From: Angustibacter sp. Root456
GTDB taxonomy: Bacteria; Actinomycetota; Actinomycetes; Actinomycetales; Angustibacteraceae
NCBI RefSeq assembly: GCF_001426435.1
Contig: NZ_LMER01000014.1
Span: forward strand, 198,458-262,457
Direction of reading: 5' to 3'
Length of the DNA stretch: 64,000 nt
Part shown: positions 45,604-54,509 of the stretch, one piece after another
How positions within the stretch are numbered: the stretch's first letter is position 1
Layout: each line of letters starts with the position of its first letter
The notes under the pieces: model-generated
The model's database searches: none
The model's input: only the letters and a program-made list of their open reading frames with translations
Told to the model about the DNA's origin: nothing
Translations under genes and position numbers: made by a program

Positions 45604-47109
45604 TCAGTTGCCGGTGAGCTTCTCCCGCAGAGCAGCGAGCGCCTCGTCGGAGGCCAGCGTGCCCTCGCCGCCCGACGCCTGCACGGCGTCGGCCGGGGTG
45701 GCGCTGGCCGACTCCGCCGAGCCCGACTCCGAGGAGTAGGACGTCGGGGTGTCGCCGGACGCCCGAGCCTCCGAGTCGGCCTTGGCGGCGTCCTCGATCT
45801 GCTTCTTGTGGGCCTCCCAGCGAGCGTGCGCCTCGGCGTACTGCTTCTCCCAGACCTCGCGCTGTGCCTCGTAGCCCTCGAGCCACTCGTTGGTCTCGGG
45901 GTCGAAGCCCTCGGGGTACTTGTAGTTCCCCTGCTCGTCGTACTCGGCAGCCATGCCGTAGAGCGTCGGGTCGAACTCCGCGACCTGCCCCGAAGCGGCG
46001 TCGTTGGCCTGCTTCAGCGACAGCGAGATCCGGCGACGCTCGAGGTCGATGTCGATCACGCGGACGAAGATCTCGTCGCCGACCTGCACGACCTGCTCGG
46101 GGATCTCGACGTGGCGCTCGGCGAGCTCGGAGATGTGCACCAGACCCTCGATGCCCTCGTCGACGCGCACGAACGCACCGAACGGGACGAGCTTGGTGAC
46201 CTTGCCGGGCACGACCTGCCCGATGCCGTGAGTGCGCGCGAACTGCTGCCAGGGGTCCTCCTGCGTCGCCTTGAGCGACAGCGAGACCCGCTCGCGGTCC
46301 ATGTCGACGTCGAGGACCTCGACGGTGACCTCCTGGCCCACCTCGACGACCTCGCTCGGGTGGTCGATGTGCTTCCAGGACAGCTCGGAGACGTGCACGA
46401 GACCGTCGACGCCGCCGAGGTCGACGAACGCACCGAAGTTGACGATCGAGGACACGACGCCGGAGCGGACCTGACCCTTCTGCAGGGTCTGCAGGAAGGT
46501 CTGGCGCACCTCGGACTGCGTCTGCTCGAGCCACGCCCGACGCGACAGCACGACGTTGTTGCGGTTCTTGTCGAGCTCGATGATCTTGGCCTCGAGCTCC
46601 TTGCCGACGTACGGCTGGAGGTCACGGACGCGACGCATCTCGACCAGCGACGCCGGCAGGAAGCCGCGCAGCCCGATGTCGATGATCAGACCACCCTTGA
46701 CGACCTCGATCACCGTGCCGGTGACGATGCCGTCCTCCTCCTTGACCTTCTCGATCGTGCCCCAGGCGCGCTCGTACTGCGCACGCTTCTTGGACAGGAT
46801 GAGCCGGCCCTCCTTGTCCTCCTTCTGGAGAACCAGGGCCTCGACCTCGTCACCGACCGACACGACCTCGTTCGGGTCGACGTCGTGCTTGATGGAGAGC
46901 TCGCGGGAGGGGATGACCCCCTCGGTCTTGTAGCCGATGTCGAGCAGGACCTCGTCCCGGTCGACCTTGACGATGACTCCCTCGACGATGTCGCCGTCGT
47001 TGAAGTACTTGATCGTCTCGTCGATGGCGGCGAGGAAGTCCTCAGCCGAACCGATGTCGTTGACAGCGACCTGAGGTGCGCTGGCGCGTTCGGTGGTGCT
47101 GGCAGTCAT
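45604..47109 (-). CDS. rpsA: 30S ribosomal protein S1
   Basis: A 501-residue S1 with four S1/OB repeats: roughly 50-120 (DGDIVEGVIVKVDRDEVLLDIG), 135-205, 220-290 (GQVRSGVVSSIVNFGAFVDLGG) and 305-375 (GKVTKLVPFGAFVRVDEG). The C-terminal 120 residues are acidic, disordered and low-complexity (TPTSYSSESGSAES region), the usual actinobacterial form. Adjacent to coaE, as in many actinobacteria. It has a strong promoter and a leader of about 105 nt. Confidence 0.95.
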   Translation of the reverse strand: MTASTTERASAPQVAVNDIGSAEDFLAAIDETIKYFNDGDIVEGVIVKVDRDEVLLDIGYKTEGVIPSRELSIKHDVDPNEVVSVGDEVEALVLQKEDKEGRLILSKKRAQYERAWGTIEKVKEEDGIVTGTVIEVVKGGLIIDIGLRGFLPASLVEMRRVRDLQPYVGKELEAKIIELDKNRNNVVLSRRAWLEQTQSEVRQTFLQTLQKGQVRSGVVSSIVNFGAFVDLGGVDGLVHVSELSWKHIDHPSEVVEVGQEVTVEVLDVDMDRERVSLSLKATQEDPWQQFARTHGIGQVVPGKVTKLVPFGAFVRVDEGIEGLVHISELAERHVEIPEQVVQVGDEIFVRVIDIDLERRRISLSLKQANDAASGQVAEFDPTLYGMAAEYDEQGNYKYPEGFDPETNEWLEGYEAQREVWEKQYAEAHARWEAHKKQIEDAAKADSEARASGDTPTSYSSESGSAESASATPADAVQASGGEGTLASDEALAALREKLTGN

Positions 47110-47199
47110 GTAGTGGGGGCTCCGATGCGGACAATGAGTTGAGAGGTGGACAGGATGTGACGTCGCCGTGGCCGGTCACCCCCTGAAGGCAGGCGAGAC

Positions 47200-47213
47200 C
47201 GCACACGTGTGCG
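47200..47213. promoter_or_regulatory. Perfect 14-bp palindrome at the rpsA transcription start
   Basis: CGCACACGTGTGCG, centred on CACGTG, begins just after the rpsA -10 and covers the predicted transcript 5' end. It could be an operator or a 5'-end hairpin. No regulator can be named. Confidence 0.45.
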
Positions 47214-47220
47214 ACGTTCT

Positions 47221-47250
47221 ACCCTAACGATGCGGTCCACCGCTGGTCAA
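47221..47250 (-). promoter_or_regulatory. rpsA promoter
   Basis: Minus-strand -35 TTGACC (47245-47250), 18-bp spacer, -10 TAGGGT (47221-47226). This is the best standard sigma-70-type promoter in the window, consistent with a highly expressed ribosomal gene. Confidence 0.65.
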
Positions 47251-47293
47251 CGCGGGTCGGTGATCCGTCCCGCTCGTCGCGGCCGGATGGCCG

Positions 47294-48280
47294 TCAGCGG
47301 GGCGAACGCGACTGCGCTCGCGCCCGCAGCAGCTGCCGGGCGAGGGCGACCGGAGCCGGCGCCGAGGCGCCACGCTCAGGCCGTGCGGCCAGCTCGAGCA
47401 CCGCGAACAGGTCGAGGTCGACGGCGCGGTGCAGCCAGTCGTCGTCGAAGCCGGCCGTCGACGTGGTGCCGCGCTCGTGCAGGCCGGCGTGCAGCGCGTC
47501 GACCAGCCCGCGGCGAAAGGCCGTCCACGATGCCGCGCCGGCCCCGCCGGCCGCCGCCCCCTGGTCGGCGCCGCGCAGGAGGTTGCCGACGTCCTCGGCC
47601 CAGTCGCCAGCGTGGGAGTACTCCCAGTCGAGCACGGCGCGCAGCCGGCCGGTGTTGGGGTCGGCGACGAGGTTCTTGCCGTTGAGATCGCCGTGCACCA
47701 GCGACACCGGCCGCTCCCCCGCCGAGGCGAGCCGGTGGGACGCCGCGCGCACGAGCGGGCGCAGTCCCGGGGTCGACCGCCGGCCGAGACCCGCCGCGGC
47801 GAGGCCGGGCTCGAGGTGCTCGAACCAGGCTTGCAGGGTGCGCAGGTGATCCGGCCACTCACCGACCCGCAGGTCGGCGTCCAGCCAGGGGCCCGGCCGG
47901 TCGGACCGGACCCCGCGCAGCACCGAGACCAGCCGCGCGCACTGACGACCCAGCGCGTTGGCCGCGGGCACGGGCAGGCCGCGGTCGAGCAGCACGTCCG
48001 CCCGCTGGCCCTCGACGCCGGCGGTGACGATGTACGGCGGCAGGCCCGACACGCCACGCGGCTCCGCGGCCAGCACCTGAGGCTGCGGCACCAGGCCGTG
48101 CAGGCGTCGCATCACGGCGAGGTCGATGACCGCCCGACGCGGCTCGCGCAGGTAGAGCCGCAAGTAGGCCTGCTCCCGGAAGTAGGTGCCGACGAACGTC
48201 TCGCTGCTGTACCCCCCGTCGGCCGCGCGGGCGTCATGAAGGACCTTCGCGGCAAGACGGAGCGGATCGGACGCGGGCAC
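47294..48280 (-). CDS. Aminoglycoside phosphotransferase (APH)-family kinase
   Basis: A 328-residue protein-kinase-fold phosphotransferase. Catalytic loop LVHGDLNGKNLVAD (Brenner-like HGDxxxxN, about 195-208) and metal-binding LDWEYSHAGDWAEDVGN (about 217-233). The N-lobe is divergent and no resistance role can be claimed; many such enzymes phosphorylate small hydroxylated metabolites. GTG start at 48280. Monocistronic, between rpsA and the VWA gene. Confidence 0.8.
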   Translation of the reverse strand: MPASDPLRLAAKVLHDARAADGGYSSETFVGTYFREQAYLRLYLREPRRAVIDLAVMRRLHGLVPQPQVLAAEPRGVSGLPPYIVTAGVEGQRADVLLDRGLPVPAANALGRQCARLVSVLRGVRSDRPGPWLDADLRVGEWPDHLRTLQAWFEHLEPGLAAAGLGRRSTPGLRPLVRAASHRLASAGERPVSLVHGDLNGKNLVADPNTGRLRAVLDWEYSHAGDWAEDVGNLLRGADQGAAAGGAGAASWTAFRRGLVDALHAGLHERGTTSTAGFDDDWLHRAVDLDLFAVLELAARPERGASAPAPVALARQLLRARAQSRSPR

Positions 48281-48360
48281 GGAGGGAATCTCAGCACACC
48301 GGCAGAGGCGTGTCGCGCTGGCCCTCGGCGTGTCCGCGGGCTCGTTCGGCCGTCAGTCCG

Positions 48361-50172
48361 TCAGTCCGTGAGCGAAGCCAGCAGCACCTGCTCGATGTCC
48401 GCGGGGCTGCGCGCCGTGAAGGTGGCCCCACCCGTGGCGGCGGCGATCGCCTTCAGCGCCGCGGCGTCCGCCTGCTCGCCGTACGCGATCGTGAACACTC
48501 GCACCGGCCGGCTCGTGCTGCGCTCCGCCGTCAGGGTCTTCACCAGCTGCTGCAGGGACTGGCTGCCGGCGTCGTCGTTCTTGCCGTCACTGAGCAGCAC
48601 GACGACGTCGGTGTCGGGCTGCCACTTCGACCGCATCTCGCGCACGGCGGCCAAGGTCGTGTCGTACAGGCCGGTGTCGCCGCCGGCCCGCAGGGCGGTG
48701 ATGCCGCTCAGCACGGCCTCGCGGCGGGTGGTCCCGCTGACGGCTTCGCCCGTGCCACCGAGGGGCACGACCACCCGGTAGTCCTTGGCACCGTCGAGCC
48801 GACGGGAGAACTGCCACAGGCCGAGCGACGACCGGTCGGAGAAGGAGGTCACCGCTGAGCGCAGGGCCTGCTGAGCCAGCTGCAGTCGGGACAGGCCGAG
48901 CTTGGGGACCTGCTGCTTCATGGAGCCCGAGACGTCCACGACGAGCAGCACCGACCCCCGCCGTTCCAGGGCCGACCACGACTGCAGCGCACGGGTGATG
49001 GACTGCAGGCTGGGCTGCGAGAGCTCCAGTGTCGGCACCGGCACCTGGCGAGCGCTGGCGCCGACGCCGACGGTGGCCGGCCCGGTCGGCGTGCCGGCGG
49101 GTGCGCCCGGCACGCGCCACCCGTCGGCGGCGAACGCGTGGTTGCCGGCTGCGGTCAGCAGGAAGTTCTGGAACATGTCGGCGGCGGTCATGGCGCGCAC
49201 CCGGTCGAGCGAGGTCCCGTAGAGCGGCAGGTAGCCCACCTTGGACGCCGAGCCGCTCACGCCCACGGGGACGGCGGCGAGCGGGACGGTCGGGCGAGTG
49301 GTGTTGAACGCGCGGACCTCGCGCTCGGTCGACGGTGTGATCATCGAGTCGCGCAGCGCCTCCGCGCTCGACCGTGCGGGGTCGGTGAGGCTCGCGACCG
49401 CCAGCTTGTCGGTGACGTCGAGCGTGCTGAGCGCGTTCTGCACGCGCAGCATGCCGCCACGCAGCTGCGCCGGCGTGGCCGAGTCGCTGTCGAGACGCGC
49501 GAAGAGCGTCATCAGCCCATCGAGGCCGGCCGAGGATTCCTGCGGCGACTGCCACCCCACCCGGACGCGGCCCCACTCGGGGTGTCCGAACCTCGCCCAG
49601 CCAGCGGGGTCCTTCGCCAGCGTGACCAGGTCGTCGAGCTCGACGGCGCGGTCGGGCCAGCCGACTGCCTCGGCCATCGGCTCGGGCATGGCGGCGACGA
49701 CGGGTGAGTAGGCGATGATCGGGAAGACGTCGGGCAGCAGCCGGTCGACCTCAGGCCGACGCGACAGCACCTTCGCCCAGGTCGAGGACTCGGGGATCCA
49801 GACGTCCATGCCGGGGTCGCGCCCGCTCTGGGCGGCCCGCAGGAGGTCGGCGCCGACCTGGTCGACCGACCGGGCCGTGACGTCGACGCTGACGCAGCCG
49901 GTGTCGACCTGGGGGTGCGTCCGCTCGAAGGCGGCCGCCTCCGTCGTCACGGCGGCCGCGACCGACGACAAGGCGACCACGCGCAACCGCACCGGGCTGC
50001 CGCTGCAGGACGCCGCGCCTCGCGCCTGGTAGCCCCACCAGGCCAGGCCGGTGGTCCCCAGCACGACCACGAGCAGTGTCACCAGCCCCGCGACGGTACG
50101 CGCGCGGTGCCGGGAGCGCTTGGCGCGATGACGGGCCCGCAACTGGGCGCGGGTCAGCTCGTGGGTCGACAT
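48361..50172 (-). CDS. Membrane-anchored solute-binding / VWA domain protein
   Basis: A 603-residue protein. A basic N-terminus (RHRAKRSRHRARTV) is followed by one TM helix (about 28-47), so the bulk is outside. Residues 60-370 resemble a periplasmic solute-binding fold (VRLRVVALSSVAAAVTTEA, DVWIPESSTWAKVLSRR). Residues 405-600 form a von Willebrand A domain with an intact MIDAS: DVSGSMKQQ, a threonine in the GGDTGLYDTT loop, and VVLLSDGKNDD. Ligand and partner unknown. Surface adhesion or signalling are possibilities. Confidence 0.8.
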   Translation of the reverse strand: MSTHELTRAQLRARHRAKRSRHRARTVAGLVTLLVVVLGTTGLAWWGYQARGAASCSGSPVRLRVVALSSVAAAVTTEAAAFERTHPQVDTGCVSVDVTARSVDQVGADLLRAAQSGRDPGMDVWIPESSTWAKVLSRRPEVDRLLPDVFPIIAYSPVVAAMPEPMAEAVGWPDRAVELDDLVTLAKDPAGWARFGHPEWGRVRVGWQSPQESSAGLDGLMTLFARLDSDSATPAQLRGGMLRVQNALSTLDVTDKLAVASLTDPARSSAEALRDSMITPSTEREVRAFNTTRPTVPLAAVPVGVSGSASKVGYLPLYGTSLDRVRAMTAADMFQNFLLTAAGNHAFAADGWRVPGAPAGTPTGPATVGVGASARQVPVPTLELSQPSLQSITRALQSWSALERRGSVLLVVDVSGSMKQQVPKLGLSRLQLAQQALRSAVTSFSDRSSLGLWQFSRRLDGAKDYRVVVPLGGTGEAVSGTTRREAVLSGITALRAGGDTGLYDTTLAAVREMRSKWQPDTDVVVLLSDGKNDDAGSQSLQQLVKTLTAERSTSRPVRVFTIAYGEQADAAALKAIAAATGGATFTARSPADIEQVLLASLTD

Positions 50173-50439
50173 GCGCGGCTAGCCCCCTGTGACGGTCAGT
50201 GCACGACAGCGGCGCGCACCCGGTACGAGCCCACAAAATGGTGACACAGGATCACCACTCGAGTCAGCCCCTCGCGTCTGCGCGTGCTGCGGATGATCAG
50301 CGCCTTGCGCGGATCCTCACTCTCAGTAGTGATGTGATCTAGCCCATATCGGACGTTCCCAGCGCTTCCTCCCCGCCATGCACCGTGCCGCGGCGCCCCA
50401 CCATTCCGGGTGATCGTCGTCCTGCGAGACGCTGTCGGG
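50173..50439. other. Longest non-coding stretch, divergent intergenic region
   Basis: 267 bp between the divergent VWA and methyltransferase genes, locally AT-richer than its surroundings (around 50230-50365). It holds the inverted repeat TGGTGA-N7-TCACCA at 50239-50257. I see no RNA gene and no convincing promoter; GCCCATATCGG near 50341-50351 is the only candidate -10 region on the plus strand. Confidence 0.5.
50239..50257. repeat. Inverted repeat TGGTGA-N7-TCACCA
   Basis: Perfect 6-bp arms with a 7-bp spacer in the divergent promoter region, sized like a dimeric regulator operator. Confidence 0.45.
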
Positions 50440-51249
50440 ATGTCCCACGAACCCGTCCACGACGTCCGGCGACGCGATGCCGACACGGCGGAGACCGCTC
50501 GCGCCAACCGCCACTGGTGGGACGCCGAGGCCCCCGACTACTACACCGAGCACGGCCGCTTCCTCGGAGACGAGCGGTTCGTGTGGGGTCCTGAGGGTGT
50601 GGACGAGGCGGACGTCGGACTGCTGGGCGACGTGAGCCGACGGCAGGTGCTCGAGGTGGGCGCCGGCGCGGCGCAGTGCTCGCGGTGGCTCGCGAAGCAC
50701 GGTGCGCGCGTCACGGCCACCGACTTGTCGATCGGCATGCTGCGGCAAGGTCAGCAGATCGAACGGCGGTTCGGTGCCGCCGCGGTGCCCCTGGTGCAGG
50801 CCGATGCGAGCCGGCTGCCGTTCACCGACGCGTCGTTCGATGTCGCGTGCTCGGCCTACGGCGCAGTGCCGTTCGTGGCCGACAGCGCGGCGTTGATGCG
50901 CGAGGTCGCTCGGGTGGTGCGGCCGGGGGGCCGGTGGGTGTTCTCGGTGTCGCACCCGATGCGGTGGGCTCTGCCCGACGACCCGGGCGAGGCGGGGTTG
51001 GTCGTGCGCTCGTCGTACTTCGACCGGACGCCGTACGTCGAGGAGGGTGAGGACGGCGCGGCCATCTACGTCGAGCACCACCGCACCCTGGGCGACCGGG
51101 TGCGCGAGCTCGTGGCCGCCGGCTTCGTCCTCGAGGACCTGGTGGAGCCGGAGTGGCCGGACACCAACGATCAGGTGTGGGGCGGGTGGAGCCCGTTGCG
51201 CGGGCGGCTCATCCCGGGGACGGCGATCTTCGTGTGCCGGCGAGCCTGA
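50440..51249 (+). CDS. Class I SAM-dependent methyltransferase
   Basis: A 269-residue Rossmann-fold methyltransferase. SAM motif I VLEVGAGAAQCSRWL (about 71-85), motif II VTATDLSIGML, and post-motif VACSAYGAVPFVADS. The N-terminal RANRHWWDAEAPDYYTEHG is typical of small-molecule methyltransferases of unknown substrate. The ATG at 50440 is preferred to the in-frame GTG at 50410 because the added ten residues lack family character. Confidence 0.85.
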   Translation: MSHEPVHDVRRRDADTAETARANRHWWDAEAPDYYTEHGRFLGDERFVWGPEGVDEADVGLLGDVSRRQVLEVGAGAAQCSRWLAKHGARVTATDLSIGMLRQGQQIERRFGAAAVPLVQADASRLPFTDASFDVACSAYGAVPFVADSAALMREVARVVRPGGRWVFSVSHPMRWALPDDPGEAGLVVRSSYFDRTPYVEEGEDGAAIYVEHHRTLGDRVRELVAAGFVLEDLVEPEWPDTNDQVWGGWSPLRGRLIPGTAIFVCRRA

Positions 51250-51277
51250 TTCCTGCTGCGCTCGTTCGGCCGGACGC

Positions 51278-51313
51278 CGAAGGGGCACCGAGCATGCGCT
51301 CGGTGCCCCTTCG
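51278..51313. terminator. Bidirectional terminator hairpin
   Basis: A perfect 16-bp stem (51278-51293 with 51298-51313) and a 4-nt ATGC loop, between the convergent methyltransferase and heptad-repeat protein genes. Confidence 0.85.
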
Positions 51314-51334
51314 TGACCGTCAGGTCAGGCGTTC

Positions 51335-53845
51335 TCAGACCAGCCGCTGGCGGACGGCTGCGGCCGCGCCGCCGCCGATCGCGAAGACCGCGAGCGCGCC
51401 GAGGCCGCGGGCCCAGTTGCGGCCGCCTTCGCCGTCCTCGCCTGCGATCTCGAGGGTGTAGGCGGTCTGACCCGTCGCACCCTCGGGAGCGCCGTAGGCC
51501 ATGGCCTCGGTCTGTGCGCGGTCGGCACCGGCCTTGATCAGCGCGTACTTCTCGCCGAACTGCTGGGCGGTGTCCTTGCCCTTGCCGATGAGCACCTTGG
51601 TGCCCTGATCGGAGAGCTGCTGCGCGCCGTCCTTGATCTTCGGCGCACCCGCGGCGGCCTGGTCGAGGCCGTCCGCGAGCTGACCGGAGCCGGTGGCGGC
51701 GTCCTGCAGGCCGCTCTGGAGCTGGTTGGCTCCGCTGGCGAGCTGACCGGCGCCGTCGTCCAGCTGCTTGGCCCCAGCGGCCGCGTCACCCGCACCCTTG
51801 GCCAGGTCGGAGCCACCGGCGACCAGTCGCTTGAAGTCGGCGTCGCCCGTGATCCCCGCGGCGATGCCGTCGACCAGCGAGAACATGCCGCCCTGCACCA
51901 GCTGCAGCACCTGCGAGAACCCGCAGTTGTCCGGGAAGTTCTTGTCCTTCGGCGAGCACTCGGAGTACAGCGAGGCACGCAGTGCCGCCACGCCGTACTG
52001 CAGCGTCGGTGCCTGCACCGTGGGGCTACCCAGGCCCTTGTCGATCTGGTCGAGGCCGTAGAGCAGGGTGTCAGCCGTCGCGGCACTGCCGATGCCGTTG
52101 TTGATGCCGATCAGCGCCCGCATCGCCGTTCCCGGCGCGGGTGCATCGCGGTCGCCGATCTTCTGCAACAGGCCGCCCAACACGGCGTCCACCAGCTCCG
52201 GCTCGACCGTGGTCGCGAACGTGGACGGGGCCGGGAAGTCGGCGATGGTGTTGGTAGTGCGCCCAACCTTGGCGCAGTAAGTGATCGACGCCAGCGCGGG
52301 GTTGACAGGGGCCAGTGCCCGCAGCGGCGATGCCTTGCCGCAGTCGAGGACCGCTGGGCCACGCAGGTACTGCACGGCCTCCTTCGCGCCGACCGAGCCG
52401 AGCTGTGTCTGAATCGTCGACAGGCTCAGCAGCGCCGGAGCGGTCGACGGGGCCGACCCGGTGCTGAGCTGCCCCTTGAGAAGCGCAGCGACCTGCTGGA
52501 TGCCACAAGGGTTGGTGGCATTCTCCGGGTCAGCGGTGTTGCACGCCGGGTTGGACAGGCCACCCTGCAGTAGCGGCAGGTTGTCGTCGATCTGCTTCAG
52601 ACCGGCGGCGATCTGCTTCAGGCCGCCCATGACCGTGTCGCTGTCATTGGACGTCGTGTTGCCGATGCCCTGGATCAGCAGGTCCATGGTGCCGATCAGC
52701 GTCTGGAAGTCGGGGTCCTGACCGATCGTCGTCGGCAGGTCCTTGAGAGAGGCGCGCAGGGTCTTCAGACCGTCGGCGAGCTGCTTCGCACCCGGTGCGA
52801 GCTTGCCGTTCAGACCCGACGAGAGCTGACCGGTGCCGGCCTTGAGCTGGCCGGCGCCGTCCGCGAGCTTGGCGGCACCCGGGGCCGCCTGACCGGCGAG
52901 ACCGGCATTGAGCTGGTTGGCGCCGTCCTTGAGCTTGAGCAGACCAGCGAGCAGGGTGCTGGCGCCGTCGCGCAGCTTCAGCAGGTTCTCGTCGATCTGG
53001 ATCGCACCGTCGGTGAGCTGGGCGCCGGTGTCGGCGCCGCCCTTGTAGCTGTCGGCTCCGCCCTTGAACGACGGGCTCTGCAGCGGGTTCACGGGCAGCG
53101 CCGAGATGGAGGCCGCCGGCACGACGCCGTCGCTGATCTTGGCCTTGTAGCCGAACTCCGCCGTGTCCGACCCGATCGGCGGGAACAGCGTCATCGTGAA
53201 CGACAGCTTGGTGCCGCCGCGGCCGTCACCGGCCATGTTGGCCTGGTCGGACTGCACGTCGGTGAAGGTGGACGGCAGCGTGGTCGAGAGCGAACCGACC
53301 ATCGGGATGACGACCTGCTCGTCCTTGGTCATCTGCGTGCCGGTGCCGTCGTCGAAGCTCACCGAGCCGCTCTTGCCGGTGACGTTCGTGACCTTGTAGT
53401 GCACCTCGAGGATGCCGCTCTTGCCGACGACGTCGCCGGGCTTCACCTGCTTGCCATCGAGGGTGTAGGTGATCTCGACCTTCAGCGGGAGGTCCTTGGT
53501 GAAGTTGCTGACGGTGCGCAGCCGCTTCTCGCCGCTGACGTCGACCTTGGTGACGAGCTTGCCGTCCTTGACGTCGAAGCCCCCGAAGCCGTCCAGGTTG
53601 CGCAGGCCGTCGGTGGAGACGGGGTTGGCGACGTCGACCTGGCCCTGGCCGGTGAAGGCCAGCTGCTCGTAGACGCGCTTGTCCTTGACCTTGCCCGAGG
53701 CGTCGAGATGGGCCTGGATCGTCTCGGTGTTCGACACCGTGACGTCGGTCGCCGCCAGTGCCGGGCCGGCACCGAGCAGCAGGGCGGCGGGAGCCGCGGC
53801 ACCGGCCAGCGCGAGGCGGAAGGCGGTGGAGTGGCGAAGGGTCAC
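51335..53845 (-). CDS. Large secreted xxxLxxG heptad-repeat protein, membrane-anchored
   Basis: An 836-residue exported protein. Signal peptide at residues 1-32 (ALLLGAGPALA cleavage), a beta-rich N-terminal domain to about 245, then long stretches of xxxLxxGxxxL heptads (AAGAKQLDDGAGQLASGANQL type), as in YhgE/Pip ectodomains. Two cysteine-bearing inserts (about 405-490 and 590-620) may form disulfides. One C-terminal TM (GLGALAVFAIGGGAAAAV) with a basic end anchors it. There is no ABC-2 membrane domain, so it is not a full YhgE. GTG at 53845 overlaps the upstream gene (GTGA). Confidence 0.75.
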   Translation of the reverse strand: MTLRHSTAFRLALAGAAAPAALLLGAGPALAATDVTVSNTETIQAHLDASGKVKDKRVYEQLAFTGQGQVDVANPVSTDGLRNLDGFGGFDVKDGKLVTKVDVSGEKRLRTVSNFTKDLPLKVEITYTLDGKQVKPGDVVGKSGILEVHYKVTNVTGKSGSVSFDDGTGTQMTKDEQVVIPMVGSLSTTLPSTFTDVQSDQANMAGDGRGGTKLSFTMTLFPPIGSDTAEFGYKAKISDGVVPAASISALPVNPLQSPSFKGGADSYKGGADTGAQLTDGAIQIDENLLKLRDGASTLLAGLLKLKDGANQLNAGLAGQAAPGAAKLADGAGQLKAGTGQLSSGLNGKLAPGAKQLADGLKTLRASLKDLPTTIGQDPDFQTLIGTMDLLIQGIGNTTSNDSDTVMGGLKQIAAGLKQIDDNLPLLQGGLSNPACNTADPENATNPCGIQQVAALLKGQLSTGSAPSTAPALLSLSTIQTQLGSVGAKEAVQYLRGPAVLDCGKASPLRALAPVNPALASITYCAKVGRTTNTIADFPAPSTFATTVEPELVDAVLGGLLQKIGDRDAPAPGTAMRALIGINNGIGSAATADTLLYGLDQIDKGLGSPTVQAPTLQYGVAALRASLYSECSPKDKNFPDNCGFSQVLQLVQGGMFSLVDGIAAGITGDADFKRLVAGGSDLAKGAGDAAAGAKQLDDGAGQLASGANQLQSGLQDAATGSGQLADGLDQAAAGAPKIKDGAQQLSDQGTKVLIGKGKDTAQQFGEKYALIKAGADRAQTEAMAYGAPEGATGQTAYTLEIAGEDGEGGRNWARGLGALAVFAIGGGAAAAVRQRLV

Positions 53846-54393
53846 GGCGCGGTCTCCGAAACGGTCTCGTCGTGGCGGGTCTGGGCGGCTTCGGCCCTGC
53901 GGTTGACCGCGATCTGGGGGCCGAGGAAGGCGGTGGCGAGGTAGCCGAGCGCAGCGGCCAGCAGCACGGTGGTCGCCGCGGTGGGCGACTCGTGCACGAA
54001 CTGCGAGGGGGCGTTGGTGTAGGTCTCCTCGTAGGCGCCGACGATGGCGGCGGCCCCCACGAGCATGCTCCACAGGGGCAGGCGGGTCAGTGTCGCGGCG
54101 GACACCACCAAGCAGGCGGCGAGCACCAGGAACGCGGCGACCGCACGGCCACCGGAGGAGTCCGGCAGCACCGCGGCGCGGACGGCGAAGCCGATCCACG
54201 CGAACACGAAGCCGACCCCGAAACCGACCAGACGCTCCCAGGGGGCGCGATCAGGCACGAGGCCGATGACTCCCCCGAGCGCCGCGCCGAGCAGCGCGAC
54301 GTGCTGGAGGTCGAGGCCGAGGAACTCCCCCAAGCCCACCACCAGCGCCGCCATGACAGCGAGCACGAGCCCGCCGACGACATTCTTCGTCAT
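53842..54393 (-). CDS. Small polytopic membrane protein
   Basis: A 183-residue protein of no family I recognise. Five or six hydrophobic segments (NVVGGLVLAVMAALVVGLGEFL, FGVGFVFAWIGFAVRAAV, AVAAFLVLAACLVVSAATL, SMLVGAAAIVGAYEE, TVLLAAALGYLATAFLG) and a polar C-terminal tail (RRAEAAQTRHDE). ATG at 54393 with an AGGTGG Shine-Dalgarno; an in-frame upstream ATG at 54468 adds a polar leader without coding bias. Its stop overlaps the heptad-repeat gene, so the two proteins probably act together at the membrane. Confidence 0.7.
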   Translation of the reverse strand: MTKNVVGGLVLAVMAALVVGLGEFLGLDLQHVALLGAALGGVIGLVPDRAPWERLVGFGVGFVFAWIGFAVRAAVLPDSSGGRAVAAFLVLAACLVVSAATLTRLPLWSMLVGAAAIVGAYEETYTNAPSQFVHESPTAATTVLLAAALGYLATAFLGPQIAVNRRAEAAQTRHDETVSETAP

Positions 54394-54509
54394 GTCCACC
54401 TCTGAGCAGGGCGAAGCCGTCATGACGGTCACGTCCGGTGAGTGACCACGGCCGTGAATATCTACCACACGGTAACTTGCGAGAACAGGACTTACGGCGT
54501 ATCAGGACG

